Assembly: GCA_017505405.1 (NCBI GenBank)
Contig: JAFVPI010000013.1
Span: 1-34,360 of the forward strand
Source: Mogibacterium sp.
Lineage (GTDB): Bacteria; Bacillota; Clostridia; Peptostreptococcales; Anaerovoracaceae
Length of the DNA stretch: 34,360 bases
Direction: 5' to 3'
In this document: one piece after another, positions 24,501-31,594 of the stretch
How positions within the stretch are numbered: the stretch's first letter is position 1
Layout: each line of letters begins with the position of its first letter
Program-made: the position numbers and the translations under genes
Notes under the pieces: model-generated
What the model was told of the DNA's origin: nothing
Database searches by the model: none
Seen by the model: the letters and a program-made list of their open reading frames with translations, nothing else

Positions 24501-25358
24501 ATCCATCAGCGTGACAGGCTTGTTTCTCCTGAGTTCCTTCCTTACGCTCAGATAATCCTTATAGGCTTTCTCGAGCAGAGGATCCTCAAAAGTAACACTG
24601 TCGATCACAGTGTTGAATGTGGTATGCCTGCAGTGATCCGACCAGTATGTATCGATCATTCTCAGCTCGGTGATCGTCGGGTCCCTGTGCTCAACGTCGC
24701 GGAAGTACTCCACGCACATAGCCAGATCCGCTTCGTCCATCGCCAATCCCATCGACATGATGCAGCCTCTGATCTCGGCCTCGGTCATGTTGTTGAAACC
24801 TTCAAGCACTTTGACTTCGGTAGGGATCTCAAAGTGCATCTCGAGAGTCTCAGGCCTATCCAGTGAAGCCTCCCTGGACTCTACCGGGTTGATCACATAA
24901 TTCCTTACTGCATCGATATCGGCCGGCATGAGATCGCCGTAAAGCACATACACCCTGGCGTACCTTACAGTCGGTCTCTCTCCGCGGCTGATGATCTGGA
25001 TGCACTGCTCAGCTGAATCCGCGCGCTGGTCGTACTGTCCCGGAAGAGCTTCCACGGCAAAGGTGAATGCCTTTCTGACTGCTCTCTCTTCATCTTCGTA
25101 CGCATAGCCGTTTCCGTCGATGAAAAGACCGGTCATCTCTTCAAGCGAATCAGCCGTGTTGTCGAGCTGCGGCTCGGCGAACACCTTCCACCTGCAGTCC
25201 GCAAACAGCGCTTCATCGATGTTCTCAACATCGTATCTGTTTATGACCCTTACATTCTCGATGCGCTCGATGCCCAGCAGTGTCTTCAGCTTACTCCTGA
25301 GCGCCGCCGCCTCATTCGCAAGGCCTTCTTTTTTCTCTACGTAGATCCTGTAGACCAT
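21561..25358 (-). CDS. purL: Phosphoribosylformylglycinamidine synthase, single-chain (PurL-PurQ fusion)
   Basis: 1265 residues from an ATG behind AAAGGAG, the size of the large FGAM synthase. An N-terminal PurS-like part precedes the two AIR-synthase-like halves. DTYWSDHCRHTTF and FKNETHNHPTEIEPFGGAATC mark the first active half. The C-terminal glutaminase (from about 1030, VLIPVFPGTNCEYDSARA) has the nucleophile Cys1106 in GICNGF and His1173 in SHGEGRF. It converts FGAR, glutamine and ATP to FGAM in purine step 4. Unlike PurF in this locus, its glutaminase site looks intact. It starts 11 bp after purD. Confidence 0.97.
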   Translation of the reverse strand: MVYRIYVEKKEGLANEAAALRSKLKTLLGIERIENVRVINRYDVENIDEALFADCRWKVFAEPQLDNTADSLEEMTGLFIDGNGYAYEDEERAVRKAFTFAVEALPGQYDQRADSAEQCIQIISRGERPTVRYARVYVLYGDLMPADIDAVRNYVINPVESREASLDRPETLEMHFEIPTEVKVLEGFNNMTEAEIRGCIMSMGLAMDEADLAMCVEYFRDVEHRDPTITELRMIDTYWSDHCRHTTFNTVIDSVTFEDPLLEKAYKDYLSVRKELRRNKPVTLMDIATIAVRHLKREGKLDKLDESEEINACTVMINVEVDGENEPWLLLFKNETHNHPTEIEPFGGAATCLGGCIRDPLSGRAYAYSAMRVTGAANPLQPVSETMPGKLPQRSITTTAAKGYSSYGNQIGLCTGIVDEIYHPGYAAKRMEVGAVMAAAPAVNVRRERPEPGDIVMLLGGSTGRDGIGGATGSSKAHDVHSVETCGAEVQKGNAPEERKIQRLFRDGVATRMIKRCNDFGAGGVSVAIGELADGLEIDLDAVPKKYEGLDGTELAISESQERMACVIAAENEKVFRVIAAGENLQCVKVATVTEEPRLVMYWNGKKIVDISREFLNSNGADKHIDITPESPRDWKSTSMYSSGRTFTAGMYRVAADLNTCSRQGLSQRFDSTIGAGTVLMPFGGINQITPIQAMVHKIPLEKGKTNDCSLMSWGYNPYISEASPYHGAYLAVIESVAKLIATGASFREVYLSFQEYFGSPKQDGARWGKPFAALLGAFEAQMGLGIGSIGGKDSMSGTFEDLDVPPTLISFAVTMGKTDNIVSPEFKEAGHRVVLLKPYTDEDGDGAGKGLPRADSLIRLWDKAAELILSGRAVAAYTPGIGGVAEAVMKMSFGNGIGFSFETMDLEDIFGYCYGGIILEVTDKADLTGRSFDVVLLGHTTEEQAISYSSEKIGLGELLGLYQGRLETVFPTLVAGMTGPVSNVEYKARSWRTPVFKRAEPKVLIPVFPGTNCEYDSARAIREAGGKPEIMVIKNRSSDEISRSVEAFAAALKETQVVFIPGGFSGGDEPDGSAKFITAFFRNAAVTEGVTELLDKNDGLMCGICNGFQALIKLGLVPYGKIIDTDENSPTLTFNTIGSHQSKIVRVRVASNKSPWLRYCNVGDIYSVPVSHGEGRFIAPDEVIKNLATMGQIATQYVDLDGNASSDILFNPNGSMMAIEGITSPDGRVFGKMGHAERVGNGLYKNVPGKYFMNMFESGIKYFK

Positions 25359-25369
25359 TCTTCGCTCCT

Positions 25370-26635
25370 TTATCTGACAGCTTTCAAAGCTCTTTGTCCA
25401 ATATCCGCCCTGTAATACTTGTTTGCAAAATCTATTCTGTCGAGCATGTCGTATGATGCTTCTATGGCCTCAGCCAGAGTCGGCTCCACGGCCGTGACTC
25501 CGAGCACCCTTCCGCCCGATGTGAGCAGCCTGCCCTCTTCTTCGACAGCTCCTGCCACATATACATGCGGAAGCACATCCTCAGGTATGTCTATCTCATA
25601 ACCCTTTTCATAGCTGACCGGGTATCCGTCCGAAGCGGCGATGACGCAGCACGCGCTGCCGTCTTTCCACTTTACATCGACCTCAGCCAGTCTCTCCTCG
25701 GTGACCGCCTGCATTATAGTCAGGAGATCGGTGTCGAGGAGCGGGAGCACCACCTGCGCTTCAGGGTCGCCGAATCTGCAGTTGTACTCTATGACCTTCG
25801 GGCCTTTTTCGGTGATCATGAGGCCGAAGTAGAGGCATCCCTTGAAGGTCCTCCCCTCAGCGTTCATCGCGCGCATCGTCGGCACGAATATCTCCTCCAT
25901 GCAGCGTGCCGCCGCCTCATCCGTATAGTACGGATTCGGTGCGACGGTGCCCATGCCGCCCGTGTTGAGCCCGGTGTCACCGTCGCCTGCGCGCTTGTGG
26001 TCCATCGAGCTTATCATCGGGACTATGGTCTTGCCGTCGGTGAATGCGAGCACAGACACCTCAGGCCCCTCAAGGAACTCCTCAATGACGATGCGGTCGC
26101 CGCTCTCTCCGAATTTATGATCTTCCATCATCGATCTGACAGCAGCAACAGCATCCTCGCGGGTCTCAGCGATCACGACTCCCTTGCCGAGAGCCAGGCC
26201 GTCAGCCTTGATGACTGTAGGGATCGGCGAACTCTCCAGGTAGTAAAGCGCATCGCTGATGTTATCGAATGTATGATAGCGAGCAGTCGGTATGCCGTAT
26301 TTTTTCATAAGGTTCTTCGAGAACACCTTGCTGCCCTCTATAACTGCGGCAGCCGCTTTCGGCCCGAAGCACGGTATGCCGATGTTTGTCAGCTCGTCCA
26401 CACAGCCCATTACAAGCGGATCGTCCGGCGCAACCACTGCGTAATCCGGTCTGTACTCCTTTGCAAAAGCCTTGATGCCCTCGATGTCCGTCGCCTTGAT
26501 CGGGAAGCATTCCGCATCCATGGCGATGCCGCCGTTTCCCGGCAGAGCGTAGATCCTGTCTACGCCGGCATTCTCTCTCAGTTTCTTTATGATGGCGTGC
26601 TCGCGGCCGCCTCCGCCGACTACCAGAATATCCAT
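25370..26635 (-). CDS. purD: Phosphoribosylamine-glycine ligase
   Basis: 421 residues, standard length. It begins MDILVVGGGGREHAI and shows the ATP-grasp features: SKVFSKNLMKKYGIPTA (about 107-123), a KADGLALGKGVVIA loop and the metal site in EYNCRFGDPE. It makes GAR from phosphoribosylamine, glycine and ATP, purine step 2. It is followed directly by purL and preceded by a 177-bp inverted-repeat element that separates it from purH. Confidence 0.97.
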   Translation of the reverse strand: MDILVVGGGGREHAIIKKLRENAGVDRIYALPGNGGIAMDAECFPIKATDIEGIKAFAKEYRPDYAVVAPDDPLVMGCVDELTNIGIPCFGPKAAAAVIEGSKVFSKNLMKKYGIPTARYHTFDNISDALYYLESSPIPTVIKADGLALGKGVVIAETREDAVAAVRSMMEDHKFGESGDRIVIEEFLEGPEVSVLAFTDGKTIVPMISSMDHKRAGDGDTGLNTGGMGTVAPNPYYTDEAAARCMEEIFVPTMRAMNAEGRTFKGCLYFGLMITEKGPKVIEYNCRFGDPEAQVVLPLLDTDLLTIMQAVTEERLAEVDVKWKDGSACCVIAASDGYPVSYEKGYEIDIPEDVLPHVYVAGAVEEEGRLLTSGGRVLGVTAVEPTLAEAIEASYDMLDRIDFANKYYRADIGQRALKAVR

Positions 26636-26659
26636 ATATCACTCCTATACTCTCTTAGT

Positions 26660-26836
26660 AAAGCTTTAAAAACCATCGCAGTCGACCGGCTCTCGCCTAT
26701 CGCGTCTTAACGCAGCGGTACTAAGCTCTGTCTTCGCAGCCGACACAGGCTCCTCGCTTACTCGTCGCTAAGGCTGCTTGCCAATCGCTAAGTGCCGGCT
26801 AACGCTCAGTCTCCTGCTCACGCTTTTTAAAGCTTT
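26660..26836. repeat. Inverted-repeat element between purH and purD
   Basis: AAAGCTTTAAAAA (26660-26672) is an exact inverted copy of TTTTTAAAGCTTT (26824-26836). The interior is GC-rich with many CGCTAA/GCGAG-like short words. It starts 8 bp past the purH stop and ends 24 bp before the purD start, the same placement as the element at 6548-6697. Confidence 0.65.
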
Positions 26837-26844
26837 TTGCAGAC

Positions 26845-28059
26845 TTAATGATGGAAAAGGCGCATTCCCGTAAACGCCATCGCTATTCCCAGCTTATTGC
26901 AGCAGTCGATCACATCATTGTCGCGGATCGATCCTCCGGGCTGCGCAATGTAACTTACGCCGGATGCAGCCGCTCTCTGCACGTTGTCAAAGAACGGGAA
27001 GAATGCATCCGATCCGCAGGAGACTCCGCTGATGGAATCAAGGTATTCCCTCTGCTCCTCGTCTGTAAAACGCTCAGGCTGCTCCGTGAAATACTTCTGC
27101 CATACGCCGTCGGCGCAGCAGTCCTCTTCGTTCTTATTTATGTAAGCGTCTATGACGTTGTCCCTGTCAGGACGCCTGATCTCATCCTTGAACGGCAGAC
27201 CCAGCACTTTGTCGTGCATGCGCAGGAACCAGGTATCTGCCTTGCCGCCTGCGAGCCTTGTGCAGTGAACTCTCGACTGCTGACCGGCTCCGACGCCTAT
27301 CGCCTGTCCGTCATGCGCGTAGCAGACGGAATTCGACTGTGTATATTTCAGAGTAATAAGCGCTACTATCAGATCGCGGACAGCTTCCTCCGGAAGCACA
27401 GGCTTGCCGGTCTCATCCTTATCAAGCCCTGCCGGATCAGTCACAATGTTTGACAGCAGCCCGCGGTCGATTTTGAAGAAGTTGTGGCCCTGCTCAAAAG
27501 TCACTCCGAACACCTGCTTTCTCTCCTTTTCAGGAGGCAGATAGTCAGGGTCTATCTGAACTATATTGTATCCGCCCTTTTTCTTCTGCTTCAGAAGCGC
27601 CAGCGCTTCGTCGGTGTAGCCCGGAGCTATGACTCCGTCAGAGACCTCGCGCTTGATGATGCGCGCAGTAGTCTCGTCGCAGACATCCGAGAGAGCGATC
27701 CAGTCGCCGAACGAGCACATGCGGTCAGTTCCCCTTGCCCTTGCATATGCGCAGGCGAGAGGCGAATCATCCAGGCCTGCGATGTCATCAACGAAGCATG
27801 CCTTCTTCATCTTCTCTGTGAGTGGGAGTCCTACGGCGGCGCCTGCCGGGCTGACGTGCTTGAAGGAAGCGGCAGCCGGCAGTCCGAGAGCTTCCTTAAG
27901 CTCGCGGACGAGCTGCCACGAGTTCAGCGCGTCGAGAAAGTTTATGTATCCCGGTCTTCCGTTGAGGACCTCGAGTGGCAGCTCAGCGCCGCCCTCCATG
28001 AAGATCCTCGCCGGCTTCTGATTCGGGTTGCAGCCGTATTTAAGTTCAAGTTCTTTCAT
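26845..28059 (-). CDS. purH: Stand-alone AICAR transformylase (PurH C-terminal activity only)
   Basis: 404 residues from the ATG at 28059; a GTG four codons earlier is also possible. It contains the AICAR transformylase active-site motif KHVSPAGAA (67-75, Lys67-His68) and family stretches such as LKYTQSNSVCYA, GVGAGQQSRVHC and DAFFPFFDNV. The roughly 200-residue N-terminal MGS-like IMP cyclohydrolase domain of bifunctional PurH is absent. The frame has its own start, with no remnant upstream, so this looks like a genuine monofunctional enzyme. It transfers formyl from 10-formyl-THF to AICAR. The missing last step is supplied by the PurO-like gene at 28750. Confidence 0.9.
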   Translation of the reverse strand: MKELELKYGCNPNQKPARIFMEGGAELPLEVLNGRPGYINFLDALNSWQLVRELKEALGLPAAASFKHVSPAGAAVGLPLTEKMKKACFVDDIAGLDDSPLACAYARARGTDRMCSFGDWIALSDVCDETTARIIKREVSDGVIAPGYTDEALALLKQKKKGGYNIVQIDPDYLPPEKERKQVFGVTFEQGHNFFKIDRGLLSNIVTDPAGLDKDETGKPVLPEEAVRDLIVALITLKYTQSNSVCYAHDGQAIGVGAGQQSRVHCTRLAGGKADTWFLRMHDKVLGLPFKDEIRRPDRDNVIDAYINKNEEDCCADGVWQKYFTEQPERFTDEEQREYLDSISGVSCGSDAFFPFFDNVQRAAASGVSYIAQPGGSIRDNDVIDCCNKLGIAMAFTGMRLFHH

Positions 28060-28100
28060 AGTCCGATTCACTTTCTGTTTTATCTCTTCTCTATACTATT

Positions 28101-28156
28101 ATTTCTTGAGTCCCCATAACTATTCTCTGAATCCCAAATGCCATTCTCTAAGTCCC
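28101..28156. repeat. Three direct repeats with an exact 21-bp period upstream of purH
   Basis: ATTTCTTGAGTCCC, TATTCTCTGAATCCC and CCATTCTCTAAGTCCC end with TCCC at 28111, 28132 and 28153, a spacing of 21 and 21 bp (two helical turns). They lie 42-97 bp upstream of the purH start, where regulator sites would be expected. A chance 17-codon frame also crosses them. Confidence 0.55.
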
Positions 28157-28298
28157 TGCTACTGATCTTTTCCCGCCGCTCACCTTTTTATGCGGCTTAC
28201 TTTTTGCGCGGCTTACTTTTTTTGTGTAGCCTGCCTTTGCTGCGTATTTGTGATCTTCGTTAATTCTGAAAGCGCGAAAAAGGAGTTTCTGAAAAAAT

Positions 28299-28335
28299 TC
28301 TAAAAACCGGGTCTTTTTTTGGGTGTTTTTTAGAA
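28299..28335. terminator. AT-armed hairpin A in the purO-purH gap
   Basis: TTCTAAAAACC (28299-28309) pairs with GTTTTTTAGAA (to 28335) around a T-rich loop. It is similar in plan to hairpin B at 28492-28535 and is a candidate for ending the purO transcript or a small repeat. Confidence 0.45.
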
Positions 28336-28491
28336 AATCTCGTGTCTTTCCTCTTTATGCATGATTATACGCAGGCAAATAACCTGCCATCAGTGATTAT
28401 TGTAAAGTCGTTAGGTTGATAAACAGCCACAATTACTGCGTTTTCAGTTTTCACAGATCATCACATCCGAAAAGGCTGTTGTCGGGATTAT

Positions 28492-28535
28492 TTTTTCTAA
28501 AAACAGGCCCTTTTGAGGGGTGATTTTTAGAAAAA
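28492..28535. terminator. AT-armed hairpin B in the purO-purH gap
   Basis: TTTTTCTAAAAA and TTTTTAGAAAAA flank a CCC/GGG core with loop TTTTGA. It is symmetrical, so it could terminate in either direction. Confidence 0.5.
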
Positions 28536-28749
28536 TTTTTTAAACTCCTTTTATGAGGTGTTATCGATCTATTTCTTATTCATTGTTGTGATTATTTATT
28601 AATTTTGCGACTCCGCCCGCGCGAGCGGCATTCCGCTCAGACTTCGCCCGGCCCGGACATGCTTCCCGTCCGGCCGCTCGCCGCTGAGCCACTACTTATT
28701 CTTATTTATAAGACGGCTCTCGCTCATGCCGCACGTGGCAACTTAGATA

Positions 28750-29532
28750 TCAGGAGTTCTTATTAATTAAACGACTCTCATATTCCCCACTTACCAGGTC
28801 TGTGTAACGTACATAAAGCGAGATCTTGTTCTCTTCATCGAGGGAGTTCCATATCTCATCGGTGAACGCGTCGATGTCATCAGGTATCTCCACGCGCTCC
28901 GGCTCTCCCTGGAATGTAGGGAGCGGATTGCCATCGTGTTCGTATGTATGGATGAAGTGTCCGACTCCTGCGACAGGCGAATAGTCGTAGCCGAAGCGGT
29001 TGCATGCGCTGCCCTCCGCGTCGGCGCTCTTCAGAATGCTCATCCTGTATTTAAAGCTGCCATGTGCCGGAGCTGCTACCGGCGCGCTGTCATCTGACCC
29101 GCCTGTACATCCGTCCTTTGCTCCTGCTTCGAACACAGCTTCCGCGCTGATACGCGGCGTGAAGTTCGGCGCATCAGGCTCAAAGCATCTCGACTCAAGC
29201 GCCTCGTAGAATGATTTGCCTTCAGCAAGACCATCGTAGATCGTATCTGTCTGATCACCGTTGGTAACGATGAGATGATCTTTATATGTCCTTACTGCTG
29301 CGTAGATTATGAGGCTCGGGTCCTCGAGCTTCGAAACATCGAACGGCTCCGTGAATATGGCCCCGTCTCTCTCTACAAATACGCGGTTTCTCGAATTGAC
29401 CGACCGTCCCATAATAAAATATGCGATGACAGCTTTGGTGCCATCGCAGGACTGTCCGACCACGATGCCGCGGCCGGGATATCTGTTTCCCTCTACCGCA
29501 TCACCGAATTTCCTGACTTTATAAATGCTCAT
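28750..29532 (-). CDS. purO: PurO-type IMP cyclohydrolase
   Basis: 260 residues from an ATG behind AAAGGAGAGG inside the 3' end of purN, overlapping it by 14 bp. The N-terminal half has RYPGRGIVVG (17-26) and YFIMGRSVNSRNRVF (about 38-52), the signature of the PurO family first known from archaea, which closes FAICAR to IMP. Archaeal PurO has about 200 residues; here an acidic/Ala-Ser-rich insertion (about 133-155) and a longer C-terminus account for the extra length. Because the neighbouring PurH lacks its cyclohydrolase domain, this gene completes the pathway. I am fairly sure of the family; activity is inferred. Confidence 0.82.
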   Translation of the reverse strand: MSIYKVRKFGDAVEGNRYPGRGIVVGQSCDGTKAVIAYFIMGRSVNSRNRVFVERDGAIFTEPFDVSKLEDPSLIIYAAVRTYKDHLIVTNGDQTDTIYDGLAEGKSFYEALESRCFEPDAPNFTPRISAEAVFEAGAKDGCTGGSDDSAPVAAPAHGSFKYRMSILKSADAEGSACNRFGYDYSPVAGVGHFIHTYEHDGNPLPTFQGEPERVEIPDDIDAFTDEIWNSLDEENKISLYVRYTDLVSGEYESRLINKNS

Positions 29533-30142
29533 GCCTCTCCTTTACTATACTGCGGCAGATCTTGGCCACCGCTACCGGCAGAATAAGCCATTCGGCCTGT
29601 TCCATTACACGCCTCTGAAGCACCTCCGGCGTATCGCCTTCTTCTACGCTGACCGCCTTCTGGGCTATTATCTCACCGCCGTCCGCGATCTCATTGACGT
29701 AGTGGACCGTTGCGCCTGTCACCTTGACACCCCTTTCGAGCGCCGCAATGTGAGGCTTCAGCCCGTAGAATCCGTCGCCGCAGAAAGACGGGATCAGAGA
29801 CGGGTGTATGTTTATGATCTTATGATCATAGCGCGTTACGAAATCCTTGCTGAGTATCATAAGGAAGCCCGCAAGCACTATGAGATCTATGTTTCTGGAA
29901 TCGATGATCTCGCAGCACGCCTCCTCGAATCCCTGCTGTCCGCCGCTTGCCTTGCGCGTTATTGTAAAGGCCTCAATGTTATTTTTGCGGGCACGCTCAA
30001 GCGCGTACGCGTCTTCCCTGTTGGAGATTACGAGCACGATCTCGCCCTTTTCGATGAGACCTGATTTCTGGGCATCTATCAGGGCCTGCAGATTGGTGCC
30101 TGTGCCGCTTACCATCACGGCGATCCTTGCTTTATCTGTCAT
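29519..30142 (-). CDS. purN: Phosphoribosylglycinamide formyltransferase (folate-dependent)
   Basis: 207 residues from the ATG at 30142 behind GGGGG. It has VSGTGTNLQALID near the N-terminus (about 9-21) and the catalytic INIHPSLIPSF segment (about 104-114, Asn and His) with a downstream Asp in IADGGEII. It transfers formyl from 10-formyl-THF to GAR, purine step 3. It is translationally coupled to purO (overlap) and separated from purM by a 348-bp gap with palindromes. Confidence 0.95.
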   Translation of the reverse strand: MTDKARIAVMVSGTGTNLQALIDAQKSGLIEKGEIVLVISNREDAYALERARKNNIEAFTITRKASGGQQGFEEACCEIIDSRNIDLIVLAGFLMILSKDFVTRYDHKIINIHPSLIPSFCGDGFYGLKPHIAALERGVKVTGATVHYVNEIADGGEIIAQKAVSVEEGDTPEVLQRRVMEQAEWLILPVAVAKICRSIVKERHEHL

Positions 30143-30189
30143 GCGGATACCCCCATAATACAAGTTTTTCGGAGGAGCCATCCTCCGGA

Positions 30190-30233
30190 CTACATGTAAG
30201 GGTACCACGCAGTGGTAGATTCCTTACATGTAG
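30190..30233. repeat. 44-bp nested palindrome in the purM-purN gap
   Basis: CTACATGTAAGG (30190-30201) is an exact inverted copy of CCTTACATGTAG (30222-30233), enclosing TACCAC/GTGGTA (30203-30208/30212-30217). Another stem, CGGAGGA/TCCTCCG, lies just to the left near 30170-30187, and CCTGCGC/GCGCAGG near 30384-30404. The gap 30143-30490 contains no gene. Confidence 0.6.
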
Positions 30234-30490
30234 ATCAGTGATTTCTACATTACGGGCTTGCCAGAAGGATACGCCTGCGAAGTGGCAGGGACCCTTACGG
30301 CAGCACCGTTGAATACTGAGTTAATTATATATTGTTATAGCTTGAATATCTATACGAATCGGTGCGCAATTACGTGTTTAGCCGCCTGCGCACAGCCGCG
30401 CGCAGGATCGTTCCCATAGTAAAGAGTCAACCGCTGCACGGTATCTCTTGCTGTAAGTCCGCCCGGAATGAGCGGCGTAAATCGCAAAGA

Positions 30491-31552
30491 TTATTCCAGC
30501 GTGATCTTTTCCGATCCGCGGGTTATGACTCCGATAACATACGCGTCCTCGCCGTTCTCCCTCAGCACGTTCAGCGCCGTCGGTGCATCCTCGCGCGACA
30601 CTATCACCGTCATGCCGACACCCATGTTGAAGGTGTTGAACATGTCGTGGTCGCTGATGACGCCAACCTTTGCGATAAGGTCGAATATTGGCAGTACTCT
30701 GATCGCCTTGCGGGAGATCTTCGCCGACAGGCCGTTTGGGATCGAGCGCGGGATGTTCTCATAGAATCCGCCGCCGGTAATGTGGGAAATTCCCTTCACG
30801 TTTTCAGGACCGAGCCTGTCGATGAGCGCCAGTATCGGCTTCACATATATCTTTGTCGGCGCAAGCAGAGTGTCTCCGAGCGATCTTCCTCCGAGCTCTA
30901 CATTGCCGGCTTTCATCGCCATGATATCAGGCTTATCCAGCGCGAACACCCTGCGCACCAGCGAGAATCCGTTCGAATGAACGCCGCTCGACGGCAGCGC
31001 GATGATAATATCGCCTTCAGCCATACGGTTGTTGTCTATGATCCTGTCCTTGTCTACTATGCCCGTGCAGTATCCGGCGAGATCGTATTCGTTAACCGGA
31101 TAAAAGCCCGGCATCTCGGCAGTCTCGCCTCCGATGAGAGCAGCTCCCGCCTGCACGCAGCCTTCGCACACACCGGCCACGATCTGCTCGATCTTCTCTG
31201 GGATGTTTTTTCCGCAGGCAATGTAATCAAGGAAGTACAGCGGCTTTGCCCCAACGCAGATGACATCGTTGACACACATGGCTACGCAGTCGATGCCGAT
31301 GGTATCGTGCTTGTCGAGCATGAACGCAAGCTTGAGCTTAGTACCGACACCATCCGTTCCGCTTACGAGCACAGGCTTGCTGATGCCTTCGAGATCGAGC
31401 TCAAAGAGCCCGCCGAAGCCTCCGACCTGACCCATGACTCCCGGGACTGCAGTCCTCGCGATGTGCTTCTTCATGAGCTCCACCGCCCTGTAGCCCGCTG
31501 TGATGTCGACTCCCGCCGCCTTATAACTGTTTGATGATGAATTCGTAATCAT
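30491..31552 (-). CDS. purM: Phosphoribosylformylglycinamidine cyclo-ligase
   Basis: 353 residues, standard AIR synthetase. It has [16 protein letters not shown] (about 64-79), [11 protein letters not shown] (about 141-151) and the C-terminal [16 protein letters not shown]. It makes AIR from FGAM and ATP, step 5. It starts behind AAGGTG, 42 bp after purF. Confidence 0.97.
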   Translation of the reverse strand: MITNSSSNSYKAAGVDITAGYRAVELMKKHIARTAVPGVMGQVGGFGGLFELDLEGISKPVLVSGTDGVGTKLKLAFMLDKHDTIGIDCVAMCVNDVICVGAKPLYFLDYIACGKNIPEKIEQIVAGVCEGCVQAGAALIGGETAEMPGFYPVNEYDLAGYCTGIVDKDRIIDNNRMAEGDIIIALPSSGVHSNGFSLVRRVFALDKPDIMAMKAGNVELGGRSLGDTLLAPTKIYVKPILALIDRLGPENVKGISHITGGGFYENIPRSIPNGLSAKISRKAIRVLPIFDLIAKVGVISDHDMFNTFNMGVGMTVIVSREDAPTALNVLRENGEDAYVIGVITRGSEKITLE

Positions 31553-31594
31553 TGAGCACCTTCTGTTCTGTCTGCTTCTGTGATGCCTGTATCC

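Larger units (their letters stand above)
28072..28749. other. 678-bp gene-free region between purO and purH
   Basis: No convincing frame on either strand. From right to left it holds a GC-rich inverted repeat, GCGAGCGGC (28621-28629) with GCCGCTCGC (28673-28681) and a nested CCGGAC/GTCCGG; then hairpins B and A; then the 21-bp-period repeats close to purH. It separates the purE-to-purO unit from the purH-D-L unit and must contain the purH promoter, but I see no clear -35/-10 pair. Confidence 0.6.

Noticed and set aside
26845-28059. purH as a truncated pseudogene
   Set aside because: The transformylase core is complete with its own start, there is no cyclohydrolase remnant upstream, and a PurO gene supplies the missing activity.
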